From the IMG/VR virus record IMGVR_UViG_3300037097_000033, positions 1 to 56,150 of that record: DNA of 56,150 nucleotides. One strand, 5' to 3'. A program made the translations under genes and the position numbers. Every line of letters starts with the position of its first letter. The stretch's first letter is position 1. Positions 24,086 through 32,712 of the stretch are shown here, piece by piece. A model generated the notes under the pieces. The model was not told the origin of the DNA. It worked only from the letters and a program-made list of their open reading frames with translations, and did not search any database. This stretch comes from a virus.

Positions 24086-27000
24086 CTACTTCCTAGCGAC
24101 CGACTGCTTCGTCCCGGCAACGGCGGCGCTGTGGATGTTGGCCGGTTTGAACGCCGTCGCAGCGTTAGCGGCAGCGGTACCGAGCTTGCCGGCCGCCGTC
24201 TCTAACTGACTGGCCGCACTGGTGAGGTTGAACGCCGCCGTCTGAGTCGTGTTCGCAGCGTTGGTCTGCTGGCTGGCCGCGTTTAGGAACTTCGAGAGCG
24301 TCGCCGTCTCCTGCTTGGCCGCGTCGGAGAGCTGAGAGGCGCTCATCTTGTTATGGTCGGCAGCGTCCTGCTGCTTGACCGCTGCAGCGATGAGCTGAGT
24401 CTCCGCCCCGGCCACGGACTTGTCCTGGCCCGCTCCGGCCTTCATCTTGCTGGCGGCCGTGAGCGCACTGACGAAGGCGTTGACAGAGGGAGCAGAGACG
24501 CCCATGGCCGTCCCAAGGTGGCCAGCCGGGCTCCGGGCGTAGAGTTGCGCCGCCGTCGGGAACTGGGCCTGGTAGGCCGTCAGACTGCCTCGGGCGTTGC
24601 GCTGGGCCGTTCCCGCTGCCACCGCTGCCCCGGCCAGCCCCTCGTAGGCCATGGAGTGCAGGCCCGGGTGCGTGCGCTCGTAGACGGCGAGGCTCCCCGT
24701 GGCGTTGCGGTCGGCAGTCTGCGCCACGCTGAGGCGCTGCTGGAGTTGCTTGGTGAAGATCGGGTTTGCCTTGGTTTGGCGAGTGGTGAACGAGCCCATC
24801 AGCCCGGCGAGAGCACCGATGCCCCCGCCAACAAGCCAGTTCAGGCCAGGGATGGGGATAACGCTTGCAATGGTGGCGCCGAGGATCGCACCGTGGGCCA
24901 CGTCGACGGCGGTGCGGTCCTCTTGTGAGGTCAGGTGCTTCGTCTTCAGGTAGGGCTCGCCGTATTTGTTGAAGGCGTAGAGGGCCGCGGCTCCGACGAC
25001 TGCCTTGGTGGCAGCCCCGAGTGCGAACTGCTTCAGGTTCTTGCCGCCGAGGCTGAACATGCCGAACAGCCCGGCGTCCTCCTCCAGGCCCGTGGCCGCG
25101 GTGCCTTCGCCTGCAGGTACCAGTGACGTGCCTCCGCCGCCTGGCAACCTCGTGCCGGGCACGCCCATGAGCCGGTCGGCCGCCACCTGCAGGCTCCCCC
25201 CGGCGGCGTTCAGGCTGGTGCCGGCGACGTTGAGCGACGCACTCGAAGCGGCAGACGAGCCGCCTAAGAGGTACCGGACGCCAGAGCCGAGCTTCTCGAT
25301 GACCGAGATCGTCTTTATGGTCGCAGCACCAGCCACGATCGAACCAGCAAGGATGCCCAACGCGGCCAAGGCGCCCTTGTTCTTGCCGAACCACTGGCCG
25401 ACGCTGAGCAGGTCTTTGCCGAAGGTCTCCAGCGCCGGGGTGATGTCCTGGCCGATCTTGATGGTCAGGTTCTCGAACGCCTGCCCCAGCTTGGCGAACG
25501 TGACGGTCGGCTCACCGAAGGCGAGGGCGAGCTCACTGCCGTAGGTCTTCGGGTTCTCACCTGCAACGATCCCGGTTTGTTTAGCTGTAGCGGTGGCGCT
25601 CTCGTTCATGAGCTGCATGATGGCGGCGCCGGTATGACCGCCTCCGAACATGCCGCCGATGATGGCGGACTGCACGCTCTTCTCCGCTTCAGTGCCGGTG
25701 GTGCCCTTGGCGAAGCCCATCCCTGCCAGTTGCGCCGTGGTCATCTTGGCGAAGCTGGCGATGCCGCCCGCGCTCTCCATGACGGACGCCTGTGCCGGGG
25801 TGAAGCCGAGGACGCGCAGGTATTCGCCCGCACCGGAGCCGACGCCCTTAGTGCCGCCGGTGATGGTGCCCAAGCCGCCGCCGTAGAAGGCGCTGGCAAA
25901 CGTCGAGCCCGTCACGCGTCCGGTCGTCAACGTGTTCAGGTAGCTGAGGAGCGCAGCGCCGCCCTTCGAGCGCAGCGTGCTAGCGGCGGTGGTGATGTTG
26001 CCGCCGAACAGCTCGAATCCTTCCGACGCCTTGGCCGACGGGGCGGCAAGCATGCCGATGGCGGTCTTGAGCCGGGTGGATGCGCTGGTGGCCCCCATGG
26101 CTGGCGTCAGCACGTCGAGCCACGCGCCGACGGTGTTCAAGGGGATACCGAAGGTCTTGGCGATGGACAGAAGGCCGGTGCCCATGGCCGCCGAGACGCC
26201 GCCGACGGTGATGTCGCCGTGGCCGGTAACGGCGTTGATCCACTCGTTTATCGCTTTACCCGAGGCGGCCGAGTAGGTGAGAGCTTTACCGCCAGCAGTG
26301 AGGGACAGTTGATTGCTGACGATAGCCCCGTACGCCTTGGACTCAGCCGTCGGGTTCGCTGAGTTGCCCGCCAAGACGTTGAGCTCGGCCGCCTGGTTGG
26401 TCATGGCCAGCAGCGACGAGGTGCTCGTCTTCAGCGCCGGGTTGGCCGATGCAAGGTAGTAGGCCATGTTGGCGACGTTGGTGGCCGACATGCCGGTGGC
26501 GTCGCTGATCTTCATGAAGCCAGCGGCCAGGGCGGGCAACTGCTTGGCGCTGAGGCCGGCATTGATCCCGAGCTGGGTGACCTGCTGGTTGTAGGTGAGG
26601 AACTTCTTGACGCCCTCATATCCCACTACCGCACCGATGATCGAGCCCCACTTGAGGATCTTGGTCGACCCGGCCACGGCGGCGTCCCACGAACCGGCCA
26701 CACCGGCGGCGGCGGTCTTCGATGCGTCGGCCACTTTGCCTTGGGAGGCGACCACGGCGTCCGAGGCAACCCCGACCTTCTCGGCTGCGAGCTCAGACGC
26801 GCCGGCGATGTCGCTTTGGGCACCAACGATGGCGTCCCGGGCGGCGACCGTCTCAGTTGCCTCCGCCTTGACGGCATCCGCACTGGCGCCAGCACTCGTC
26901 TTGACCGCGTCGGCCGACTCCTCGGCGCTGTCGGAGATGGTGCCGGCCGTCTCTTTGGCCAGCTCGGCCGCCCGCTCCTGCTCGTCGTTGAAGGCGGCTA

Positions 27001-27097
27001 GGGCCTCGGTGGCTGCCTGGAGCCCGGCCCTGAAGGTATCCGCATCCAATAAAACAAGCCTGGCTCCAACAGCTTCAACGGCCCCCATATCGCTCAC
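24086..27097 (-). CDS. Tape measure protein
   Basis: A 1003-residue protein, the longest in the window. The N-terminal 130 residues are Ala/Glu-rich and helical; the middle has TMP-like segments (GINAGLSAKQLPALAAGF, ATGMSATNVANMAYYLA, FGIPLNTVGAWLDVLTPAMG) and hydrophobic spans near 570 and 740-780; the C-terminus is helical again. It sets tail length and helps DNA entry. It lies after the chaperone pair as expected, but the NNNGG cassette now separates them. Confidence 0.9.
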   Translation of the reverse strand: MSDMGAVEAVGARLVLLDADTFRAGLQAATEALAAFNDEQERAAELAKETAGTISDSAEESADAVKTSAGASADAVKAEATETVAARDAIVGAQSDIAGASELAAEKVGVASDAVVASQGKVADASKTAAAGVAGSWDAAVAGSTKILKWGSIIGAVVGYEGVKKFLTYNQQVTQLGINAGLSAKQLPALAAGFMKISDATGMSATNVANMAYYLASANPALKTSTSSLLAMTNQAAELNVLAGNSANPTAESKAYGAIVSNQLSLTAGGKALTYSAASGKAINEWINAVTGHGDITVGGVSAAMGTGLLSIAKTFGIPLNTVGAWLDVLTPAMGATSASTRLKTAIGMLAAPSAKASEGFELFGGNITTAASTLRSKGGAALLSYLNTLTTGRVTGSTFASAFYGGGLGTITGGTKGVGSGAGEYLRVLGFTPAQASVMESAGGIASFAKMTTAQLAGMGFAKGTTGTEAEKSVQSAIIGGMFGGGHTGAAIMQLMNESATATAKQTGIVAGENPKTYGSELALAFGEPTVTFAKLGQAFENLTIKIGQDITPALETFGKDLLSVGQWFGKNKGALAALGILAGSIVAGAATIKTISVIEKLGSGVRYLLGGSSAASSASLNVAGTSLNAAGGSLQVAADRLMGVPGTRLPGGGGTSLVPAGEGTAATGLEEDAGLFGMFSLGGKNLKQFALGAATKAVVGAAALYAFNKYGEPYLKTKHLTSQEDRTAVDVAHGAILGATIASVIPIPGLNWLVGGGIGALAGLMGSFTTRQTKANPIFTKQLQQRLSVAQTADRNATGSLAVYERTHPGLHSMAYEGLAGAAVAAGTAQRNARGSLTAYQAQFPTAAQLYARSPAGHLGTAMGVSAPSVNAFVSALTAASKMKAGAGQDKSVAGAETQLIAAAVKQQDAADHNKMSASQLSDAAKQETATLSKFLNAASQQTNAANTTQTAAFNLTSAASQLETAAGKLGTAAANAATAFKPANIHSAAVAGTKQSVARK

Positions 27098-27150
27098 GGG
27101 CGTATCTCCTTAGCGTGGGGGTTGGCGGGTATAGCGACGGAGTAAGATCT

Positions 27151-27178
27151 TTGACGAGTACCCATATATGCGTATGGA
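27151..27178 (+). promoter_or_regulatory. Candidate promoter of the two-gene cassette
   Basis: TTGACG at 27151-27156 and TATGGA at 27173-27178 are separated by 16 bases, a plausible sigma-70-type pair on the plus strand, about 30 bases before the gene start. AGGAG at 27192-27196 then serves as a ribosome site. Confidence 0.45.
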
Positions 27179-27207
27179 CTCGCCGCTGGCTAGGAGACAG
27201 CGTTCTT

Positions 27208-27825
27208 ATGGCTGAGATCGAGATCAAGCGGATCGGCCGTCACATGGCCGTCATCCCCATCAAGGGGACAGCACCCCTGATCGTTCACCGCTTCGACGAG
27301 AAGTCGAAGCAGACAATGCTGGACAGCATGCAGGGCCGCAAGAAGCCCAAAGAAACACGGGATCCCGATGCCGACTATCAGCGGGCGTTCCACCGCCTGC
27401 CGAATGGCGATTACGGTTTTCCGGCCACGGCGTTCAAAGCTGCGACCGTGGGAGGTGCCCGCTATTTTCAGGACAAGAAATTGTCCATGACCTTGCTCAA
27501 GCAATCGCTGTTCGTGACCGGCGAAGGTCCCGACATGCTCGTTCCCATCGAGGGCGCCGAGCCGAAGATGCGAGAGGACCATGTTCGCATCAGCATGAGT
27601 TCCACCGACCTGCGCTACCGGCCGATGTTTGACCCGTGGGGCACGACCCTGAACGTCATCTTCGTGCCGACACTTCTCAGCCTTGAGTCGGTGGTCGCCC
27701 TAGTCGATGCCGGTGGCCTTGGTGGCGTAGGCGAGTGGCGCCCGTCATCCAAGATGTCAGCGACCGGTGTCTACGGCACCTATCAGGTCGACATGGAGTC
27801 CGAGGTCAAGGAGATCAAGCGGTGA
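27208..27825 (+). CDS. Conserved phage protein of the NNNGG cassette (first gene)
   Basis: ATG 27208 is preceded by TAGGAG; earlier in-frame starts lack a ribosome site. The 205-residue product has IPIKGTAPLIVHRFDEKSK, GFPATAFKAATVGGAR, MLVPIEGAEPKMREDHVRIS and GGVGEWRPSSK, a combination I have seen as a conserved phage early protein without an assigned function. It lies opposite to the tail genes, between tape measure and chaperones, and overlaps the second gene by 4 bp. Nothing here shows a catalytic motif. Confidence 0.7.
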   Translation: MAEIEIKRIGRHMAVIPIKGTAPLIVHRFDEKSKQTMLDSMQGRKKPKETRDPDADYQRAFHRLPNGDYGFPATAFKAATVGGARYFQDKKLSMTLLKQSLFVTGEGPDMLVPIEGAEPKMREDHVRISMSSTDLRYRPMFDPWGTTLNVIFVPTLLSLESVVALVDAGGLGGVGEWRPSSKMSATGVYGTYQVDMESEVKEIKR

Positions 27826-28250
27826 GCAAACGCCAAGTTATCGAGGAAGCACTACAGGCCATCTATGACGAGAGGGGCGACCTCGTGCCAGCACAGATCG
27901 TCACGCTCGCTTCAGATGCCGCCCACCCGCTACATCCGTTCTTCACCTGGGACGATTCGACAGCGGCAGCCAAGTACCGGCTCGGCCAAGCTCAGGCCCT
28001 GGTCCGGTCGGTCAAGATCAAGGTCGTCACCGATAACGACACTTACAGCGTGCGCGCTTGGCACGCTCTGCGCAATGTCGGCCAGGACCGGACTGGCTAC
28101 GTGCCCGACTCGGAGGTCCAAGAAAATCCTGAACAGCGGAAGTTCCTTCTTCAATCGTTCAAGCGGGACTGGAATGCGATGAAGCGTCGCTATGAACACG
28201 TCGACGAGTTTTGGGACGTCATCCGCCAGGATGTGCCCGTAGCCGTTTAG
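27822..28250 (+). CDS. Conserved phage protein of the NNNGG cassette (second gene)
   Basis: GTG 27822 overlaps the previous stop. The 142-residue product has VIEEALQAIYDERGDLVPAQ, HPLHPFFTWDDSTAAAKYRL and AQALVRSVKI, then a helical C-terminus. This small protein pairs with the first gene in other phages as far as I recall. The HPFFTWDD segment suggests a small DNA-associated domain, but the role is unknown. Directly after its stop begins the G-rich phased array. Confidence 0.65.
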   Translation: MSKRQVIEEALQAIYDERGDLVPAQIVTLASDAAHPLHPFFTWDDSTAAAKYRLGQAQALVRSVKIKVVTDNDTYSVRAWHALRNVGQDRTGYVPDSEVQENPEQRKFLLQSFKRDWNAMKRRYEHVDEFWDVIRQDVPVAV

Positions 28251-28321
28251 TAGTTCAGTCATGGAAGGGTTAGGTCGGTCCCGGTGCTGCTCGGAGCGGC
28301 AGTGCTGGCCGTGGCAGTAAT

Positions 28322-28535
28322 GGCTAGGAGGGCATAGGCGCGGCGTGGCAGGTTGGGTGCGGCTTGGCCAGGCGCGGCGTGGTACGTCAGGGTTCTGCTC
28401 GGCGCGCAATGGCAGGCGAGGTCAGGAATGGTGCGGTACGTCATGTTCGGGTTTGGCGTGGCAGGTTGGGTGCGGCTCGGCCAGGCGCGTCTTGTTGCTG
28501 AGCGTCTGGGTGCGGCAGGAATGGTGCAGCGGGGT
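28322..28535 (+). repeat. Phased NNNGG array (non-coding)
   Basis: On the plus strand GG recurs every 5 nt over long runs: pairs at 28351, 28356, 28361, 28366, 28371, 28376, 28381 and, after one miss, 28391; then 28415, 28420, 28425, 28430, 28435; then 28464, 28469, 28474, 28479, 28484. Occasional 4-nt steps shift the register. Two 33-bp copies (28343-28375 and 28456-28488) differ by one base. The three bases between GG pairs vary. The stretch 28251-28540 otherwise holds no gene. Confidence 0.8.
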
Positions 28536-28540
28536 GCCGT

Positions 28541-28771
28541 TTATAGGCCGATGTGGGCGATCTGCTCGCGCACCGCCTTGAACTGCTCGCTCAGGAACTT
28601 GAGCTGGTCGAGCCGGCGCTTGCCGTCAAGCTCTAAAGCCTTGGCGAGGACGGCCGTGCGGATCTGGAGCTCGTCACCTGTCGAGGCCAGCCATTCCATC
28701 GGGTCGTGACCGAGCAGTGCCACGTAGGCGGCCTGTTCAACTAAGGAGTGGCCCTTTAGGGCCTCGGAAAA
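28541..28771 (-). CDS. Frameshift extension of the tail assembly chaperone (gpGT-type)
   Basis: Read in the -1 frame relative to the upstream chaperone, joined through the slippery site at 28768-28774. It adds about 76 residues starting near FSEALKGHSLVEQAAYVALL and ending in FKAVREQIAHIGL. As in lambda G/GT, the short and extended proteins coat the tape measure during tail assembly. The frame has no good start of its own, which supports frameshifting. Confidence 0.8.
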   Translation of the reverse strand, partial: FSEALKGHSLVEQAAYVALLGHDPMEWLASTGDELQIRTAVLAKALELDGKRRLDQLKFLSEQFKAVREQIAHIGL

Positions 28772-29358
28772 CCCTTGTCGGCCTTCTCCGACGCCTTGGA
28801 CGACCACTCGGCGAGTTGAAAGGCGGCGCTCGTCAGGTCGCCCTCGGTGACGTACAGCGCCCGGCACACCCCTACCGCCGTGCGACCGTCGGTGACCAGC
28901 GCCGGCCCGAGCATGGCGGCCAGGTCGGGGTCCATGCGCGTCCAGGCGCCGGTAGGGTCGCCCTCTCTCAGTGAGTACTGCGTCTCGTCACCGGGGAGGA
29001 TGGCGTAGACGCCGATGCAGCAGTCGGCCAGGATCTGGGCGTTGGTCTGAGTGGCCCAGTCTCGAGCGCCGATCTTCTGGAAGCGCTCGGAAATGGCCGA
29101 GGCCTCGCTGGGCGCCACCGGGCGGTAGCGTACCCAAACCTTTAGGCCCATGCCCCGGCCGGACGGCGGCAGTTCGTCCCAGCGCGGTACTTCCAGGTCG
29201 AGGTAGAGCTCGTCTCTGACGGCGGCCAGCTTGGCCTTGAGGCCGGCGAGCGGGGACGGGACGGGCGGCGGTGTGGGTGCTTCCGAGCGGAAAGCCTCGG
29301 GCTCGGGTTCAGGGCCCGGCTCCGAGGCTTCCACGGCGGTGATATTGACGTTGGTCAT
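28756..29358 (-). CDS. Tail assembly chaperone (gpG-type)
   Basis: A 200-residue protein. The first 35 residues are Pro/Glu-rich; the rest (ELYLDLEVPRWDELPPSG, LKVWVRYRPVAPSEASAI, DGRTAVGVCRALYV) matches chaperones of contractile and siphoviral tails. It ends at TAA 28756-28758, ten bases past a GGGTTTT heptamer. It lies between the tail tube gene and the tape measure, the standard place. Confidence 0.8.
   Translation of the reverse strand: MTNVNITAVEASEPGPEPEPEAFRSEAPTPPPVPSPLAGLKAKLAAVRDELYLDLEVPRWDELPPSGRGMGLKVWVRYRPVAPSEASAISERFQKIGARDWATQTNAQILADCCIGVYAILPGDETQYSLREGDPTGAWTRMDPDLAAMLGPALVTDGRTAVGVCRALYVTEGDLTSAAFQLAEWSSKASEKADKGFPRP
28768..28774 (-). promoter_or_regulatory. Programmed -1 frameshift site GGGTTTT
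   Basis: On the minus strand the zero-frame codons AAG GGT TTT contain G GGT TTT, the canonical X-XXY-YYZ heptamer. Slipping back one base joins the chaperone to the overlapping extension frame. It lies ten bases before the zero-frame stop. Confidence 0.85.
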
Positions 29359-29395
29359 TTAGGGCGTGCTCCCTTTTGGTTTGCGGTGCGCTGGT

Positions 29396-29848
29396 TTAGT
29401 TGGCCAGGGTCGTGGCGTTGATCTGTACGGTCCACTTACGGGCGGCTTCGGAGTCGGAGTCGACGTTGCCCAGCTTTATGTCGCCGAGCATGCCTTGCCA
29501 TGTGCGGGGCGTGCCGAAGGCGGACAGGTTGGCGTCGAGCGGCTGCTCGCTCACCGTTGCGCGGGCCATGCCGCTAAGCGCGAGGAGCTTCGACGACAAT
29601 TGCTGGTCGTTGTCGCCGAACCCGTCGCTGCCGTTGTTGTAGACGCGTTCAAGGGTGAGCGCGTCGTATTTGATCAGGCTCGGGTAGATGACCTCGGTCT
29701 TACTGCCGCCGGGCCGGTGCTTGATTGGTGCGGTGGTGACATCTCCACCGTCTCGCTTGTCCCAGGTGCCGCAGTTGATGGCTGCCGCACCCGCCGGGCT
29801 GAGTGGTTGAACATGAAGGGTCAACAGTGCCATCTGTTCTGAGGACAT
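29396..29848 (-). CDS. Tail tube protein
   Basis: A 150-residue protein with a beta-sandwich pattern, KHRPGGSKTEVIYPSLIKYD, then LTLERVYNNGSDG and ARKWTVQINATTL. Size and order right after the sheath match tube proteins of contractile tails. AAAGGAAA precedes its start (GAAAGGAAACCCATG read on the minus strand). Confidence 0.8.
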   Translation of the reverse strand: MSSEQMALLTLHVQPLSPAGAAAINCGTWDKRDGGDVTTAPIKHRPGGSKTEVIYPSLIKYDALTLERVYNNGSDGFGDNDQQLSSKLLALSGMARATVSEQPLDANLSAFGTPRTWQGMLGDIKLGNVDSDSEAARKWTVQINATTLAN

Positions 29849-29886
29849 GGGTTTCCTTTCGTGCTAAATCGTGATTGGAAGGGCGA

Positions 29887-31434
29887 TTAGGTACCGGCTG
29901 AGGCGTTGGTCCCAGCCGGGACTACGACCACGCTGTTCATGACGAACTCCGCCGTGGGACTGAATGCCACGGTCGTGGCCGCGAGCAGTTCGCCCGCGGC
30001 GAGGGTTATCGGGGTGTTCACCTGCGGGCCGGTGTTGACGCTGAAGGCGGCCGAGGCGGTGGCCCCGTACAAGGCACCGTTTTGCCACTCGCCCTGGCAG
30101 ACCCCGGCGATCGCTCCGTTGTAGGCGCTGATGGTATGGCCTTCACCGTCGATCTGTTCGAAGACGAAGGGCTTGCCAGCCTGGTCGAACAGGCTCTTGA
30201 GCGACATGCGCTCCCGGGCGTAGTTGGCCTGCGCCCACGCCGGGTTAGACGAGAAGGTGACGAAGCCGTAGAGCTCCACCGGTCCCCCCTGGCCGAACTG
30301 GCGGATGACCGAAACCCCGGCCGTGTTCAGCGTGCCCCGGTCGGCCTGGACATAGGTCTGCGTGACGCCGATGGCGTAGCTGGAGATGCCATTAGCGCCG
30401 GCGGCGGCGACGTTGCAGTTGTTGTTCTGGTCCGAGGTCGCCAGGAGGGCAGCGACCAGAGCGGAGGGCGGGACCGTGCGCGTGTTGGCCACAGGGGACG
30501 CCCCGATGGCCGCGCCGGCAATGCCGGGGATGATGACCCACGGGGCCAGGAACATCCCGAAGGAACCGTCGCCGCTCGTGATGCTCTGCACCGAGCTCAC
30601 GACGGAGCTCGCGGTCGCGGAGTCGACATCGTCGCAAAGAGCGAACCGGTTGTTGATCAGCGCGCCCGAGGACGGATCGAGCGCACCGGCGTGGGCGAGG
30701 AGAGCCTCCCACCCGAGTACGGTCGTGTGGCCTGGCGCGCAGACCTGGCCGGGGCCGAGCTCGGGTGGGAACGCAGTCAGAGCGCTGGTCCACGGCGTCT
30801 CGGTGACGCCCGCAAGGTTGTCGGCGCCCGTAGCGAGGTTGGTGGCAGCCAGGACGGCCGGGTTGTTGGTCGGCGAGACGCTCGCGCTGCCGTCGTTGGC
30901 GATCGTGAACGGGAACGCCCACGGCGTGGTGCCGGCCATGTTGGTGGCCCAGGTAACGGCGTCCGCCGGGAAGAACAGGTTCGGCGATACCCAGCTCTGG
31001 CCCGTGGCCGGGTTGGCGATGGTGATGACGTAGCTGTTGGAGGCGGTGCCGTTCGCCACTGCCACGGTGCACGCGTTGCCCCACACGCCGCCGCCGTTGG
31101 CCGTGACGGTCAGGGTGGAAAGCGGGCTGCCGGCCCGGTCCACCAGGACCAGGGTGGCATTGACGGCCGACGGGCCCACGATGCGGGAGCCGTAGGCCAG
31201 GACCCCGCCATCGTGGAAGAACTCGTCAAACCAGTCGTAAAACATCGTGTAGCCGTTGCGGGTGCCCAGGTAGGAGGCGTAGTCGGTCATCGACGTGATG
31301 GGGATGGCCACGCCGACCGGCCCTTGGGCCGCTTCACCGGTGACGAACGCCGTGCCGGTGCTGGGGGCGAGCCCGGCCGACGGAGCGGCGGCGATGATGT
31401 TGACGTAGTTGCCGGGGGCAGTGGGGACGGTCAT
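29887..31434 (-). CDS. Tail sheath protein
   Basis: A 515-residue sheath protein. TAFVTGEAAQGPVGVAIPIT near the N-terminus is the usual opening domain; the C-terminal region carries RFGQGGPVELYGFVTF-like segments (VIRQFGQGGPVELYGFV) and NYARERMSLKSLFDQA, typical of the conserved sheath core. It drives contraction. The ATG overlaps the previous gene's stop by 4 bp, so it is translationally coupled. Confidence 0.88.
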   Translation of the reverse strand: MTVPTAPGNYVNIIAAAPSAGLAPSTGTAFVTGEAAQGPVGVAIPITSMTDYASYLGTRNGYTMFYDWFDEFFHDGGVLAYGSRIVGPSAVNATLVLVDRAGSPLSTLTVTANGGGVWGNACTVAVANGTASNSYVITIANPATGQSWVSPNLFFPADAVTWATNMAGTTPWAFPFTIANDGSASVSPTNNPAVLAATNLATGADNLAGVTETPWTSALTAFPPELGPGQVCAPGHTTVLGWEALLAHAGALDPSSGALINNRFALCDDVDSATASSVVSSVQSITSGDGSFGMFLAPWVIIPGIAGAAIGASPVANTRTVPPSALVAALLATSDQNNNCNVAAAGANGISSYAIGVTQTYVQADRGTLNTAGVSVIRQFGQGGPVELYGFVTFSSNPAWAQANYARERMSLKSLFDQAGKPFVFEQIDGEGHTISAYNGAIAGVCQGEWQNGALYGATASAAFSVNTGPQVNTPITLAAGELLAATTVAFSPTAEFVMNSVVVVPAGTNASAGT

Positions 31435-31658
31435 GCTTGGACCTCCTGGGGACGGGCAGGCTCGGAGCTCTTGACCGGTACCGCCGTGGGCGGCGCGGCC
31501 TTGGGCTGGTTCCCCGCGAGACGGAGATGGCCCTGCTCAATAAGGTGTTGGTGACGCTCGCTGTCCTCGATCTCGGCGATTTCTCCGGGGTGCAGGTGGC
31601 GCCCGTTGTCGAGACAGATGGGATAGCTAGCGTTCGTGACGACGGTGATCTGGCTCAC
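31431..31658 (-). CDS. Small protein between connector genes and sheath
   Basis: GTG 31658 follows a strong GGAGGAA site, giving 75 residues: SQITVVTNASYPICLDNGRH, then GEIAEIEDSERHQHLIEQGH and a Pro/Ala-rich tail. It is a common small gene next to sheath genes; function not known. The longer open frame upstream is not coding. Confidence 0.65.
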   Translation of the reverse strand: MSQITVVTNASYPICLDNGRHLHPGEIAEIEDSERHQHLIEQGHLRLAGNQPKAAPPTAVPVKSSEPARPQEVQA

Positions 31659-32335
31659 GAGGGTTCCTCCTGGGTGATGGTGACGCCGGTGTAGATGACT
31701 TCGGTGGGCTCGGCTGGGGCGAGCACGGACGGGACGGTCGGCCCGCCGAAGGGGCTCATGGCGTTGGACAGGGTGACGCCGAACATGACCAGCGAGGTCA
31801 TGCGCCACAGCGTGGCGGACCGGGCCTCGGTGCCGATCTTGTAGCCGTGCCACTTGGTGCCCTCGGCGAAGGGTTGCGGGAGCCCGGTCACTGAGTTCGT
31901 GCCGACATCGCCAAGGCCGGGGTGCTGAGCGATGGCCCCGATCACCGCGGCGACGTAGCCGTTGCCGATGGCCCGGGACTCGTTGAAGTCTTCGGTGCCG
32001 CCGTAGAAAACGCTTACCCGGGCGTCGAAGGTGGTCCGGGTCGCGCCGTTCTGGCCAGTGCCGGCCGAGCGGGTAGGCATGCCGATGGTGCCGGGGACGA
32101 CGACCATGACCTGAGCCGTGCCGGCGTCGATGGTGCGCTCCGTCGGCTGGTAGAGGTAGTCCTGGGGAACGGCGAGGAAGTCGCCTTCGAGTTGGCGGTT
32201 GATCTCGGCGATATAGGTCGGCAGCCACATTTGCAGCGTGCGGCGCAGGGCCACTTCGACAGAACCGCCCATGTAGAGCGCCCCGAAAACGTCGGGGAGA
32301 TAGCTGAGGTCCCACCCCTGCCAGGTCGTGTCCAC
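31655..32335 (-). CDS. Tail terminator/completion-like protein
   Basis: The GTG at 32335 comes right after the preceding stop; a GTG at 32353 is the alternative. The ~226-residue protein begins TTWQGWDLSYLPDVFGALYM and has VEVALRRTLQMWLPTYIAEI, then beta segments (TTFDARVSVFYGGTEDFN) and GYVAAVIGAIAQHPGLGD. This arrangement and the position before the sheath fit tail terminator or neck proteins. No motif proves it. Confidence 0.5.
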   Translation of the reverse strand: MDTTWQGWDLSYLPDVFGALYMGGSVEVALRRTLQMWLPTYIAEINRQLEGDFLAVPQDYLYQPTERTIDAGTAQVMVVVPGTIGMPTRSAGTGQNGATRTTFDARVSVFYGGTEDFNESRAIGNGYVAAVIGAIAQHPGLGDVGTNSVTGLPQPFAEGTKWHGYKIGTEARSATLWRMTSLVMFGVTLSNAMSPFGGPTVPSVLAPAEPTEVIYTGVTITQEEPS

Positions 32336-32337
32336 GG

Positions 32338-32712
32338 CTAGACCTGCCTCCACACGTTGCCCTCATCGAGGAAACCGTGCCAGCCGTCGCTTTCCGTACT
32401 GTCGCCCGCCCGGTCGCTGATGCTCGCCCTGATCTCCAATGAGCCGTCCGGGCACTCTCGGAAGGTGTGCGGTGGGAAGTTGACATGCTGGACGCTGCGG
32501 GCGCGCGCCGGCACACCTTCGTCCCGGGCGTTGGGCTTCAGGAAGAAGCACGAGAGGCCCGGGCCGGCGTAGCCGCTGATGGGGCCGCAGTAGTCACCGG
32601 GCCGCTCGAAGGCTGGCATGCGGCCGTCAGGAAAAACGGGGCGCCCCTCGTCGGTCAGGGCCTCGTCTGGGATTGGCTGGAGCCGGCGACCGATCAGGAT
32701 GCGGGATGCCAC
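32338..32712 (-). CDS. Head-tail connector region protein
   Basis: GTG 32712 overlaps the previous stop (TAGTG). The 124-residue product includes RLQPIPDEALTDEGRPVFPD and PGYAGPG-like SGYAGPGLSCFFLKPNARD with PPHTFRECPDGSLEIRASIS, a beta-rich protein. Position between the morphogenesis and terminator genes suggests a connector subunit. No family identified. Confidence 0.5.
   Translation of the reverse strand: MASRILIGRRLQPIPDEALTDEGRPVFPDGRMPAFERPGDYCGPISGYAGPGLSCFFLKPNARDEGVPARARSVQHVNFPPHTFRECPDGSLEIRASISDRAGDSTESDGWHGFLDEGNVWRQV

Noticed and set aside
27174-27215. Leader peptide MDSPLARRQRSYG before the cassette
   Set aside because: It has no ribosome site and overlaps the real start; it could be chance in a short 5' region.
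30082-31554. 490-residue plus-strand frame opposite the sheath
   Set aside because: Shadow of the sheath gene; sheath motifs on the minus strand are clear.
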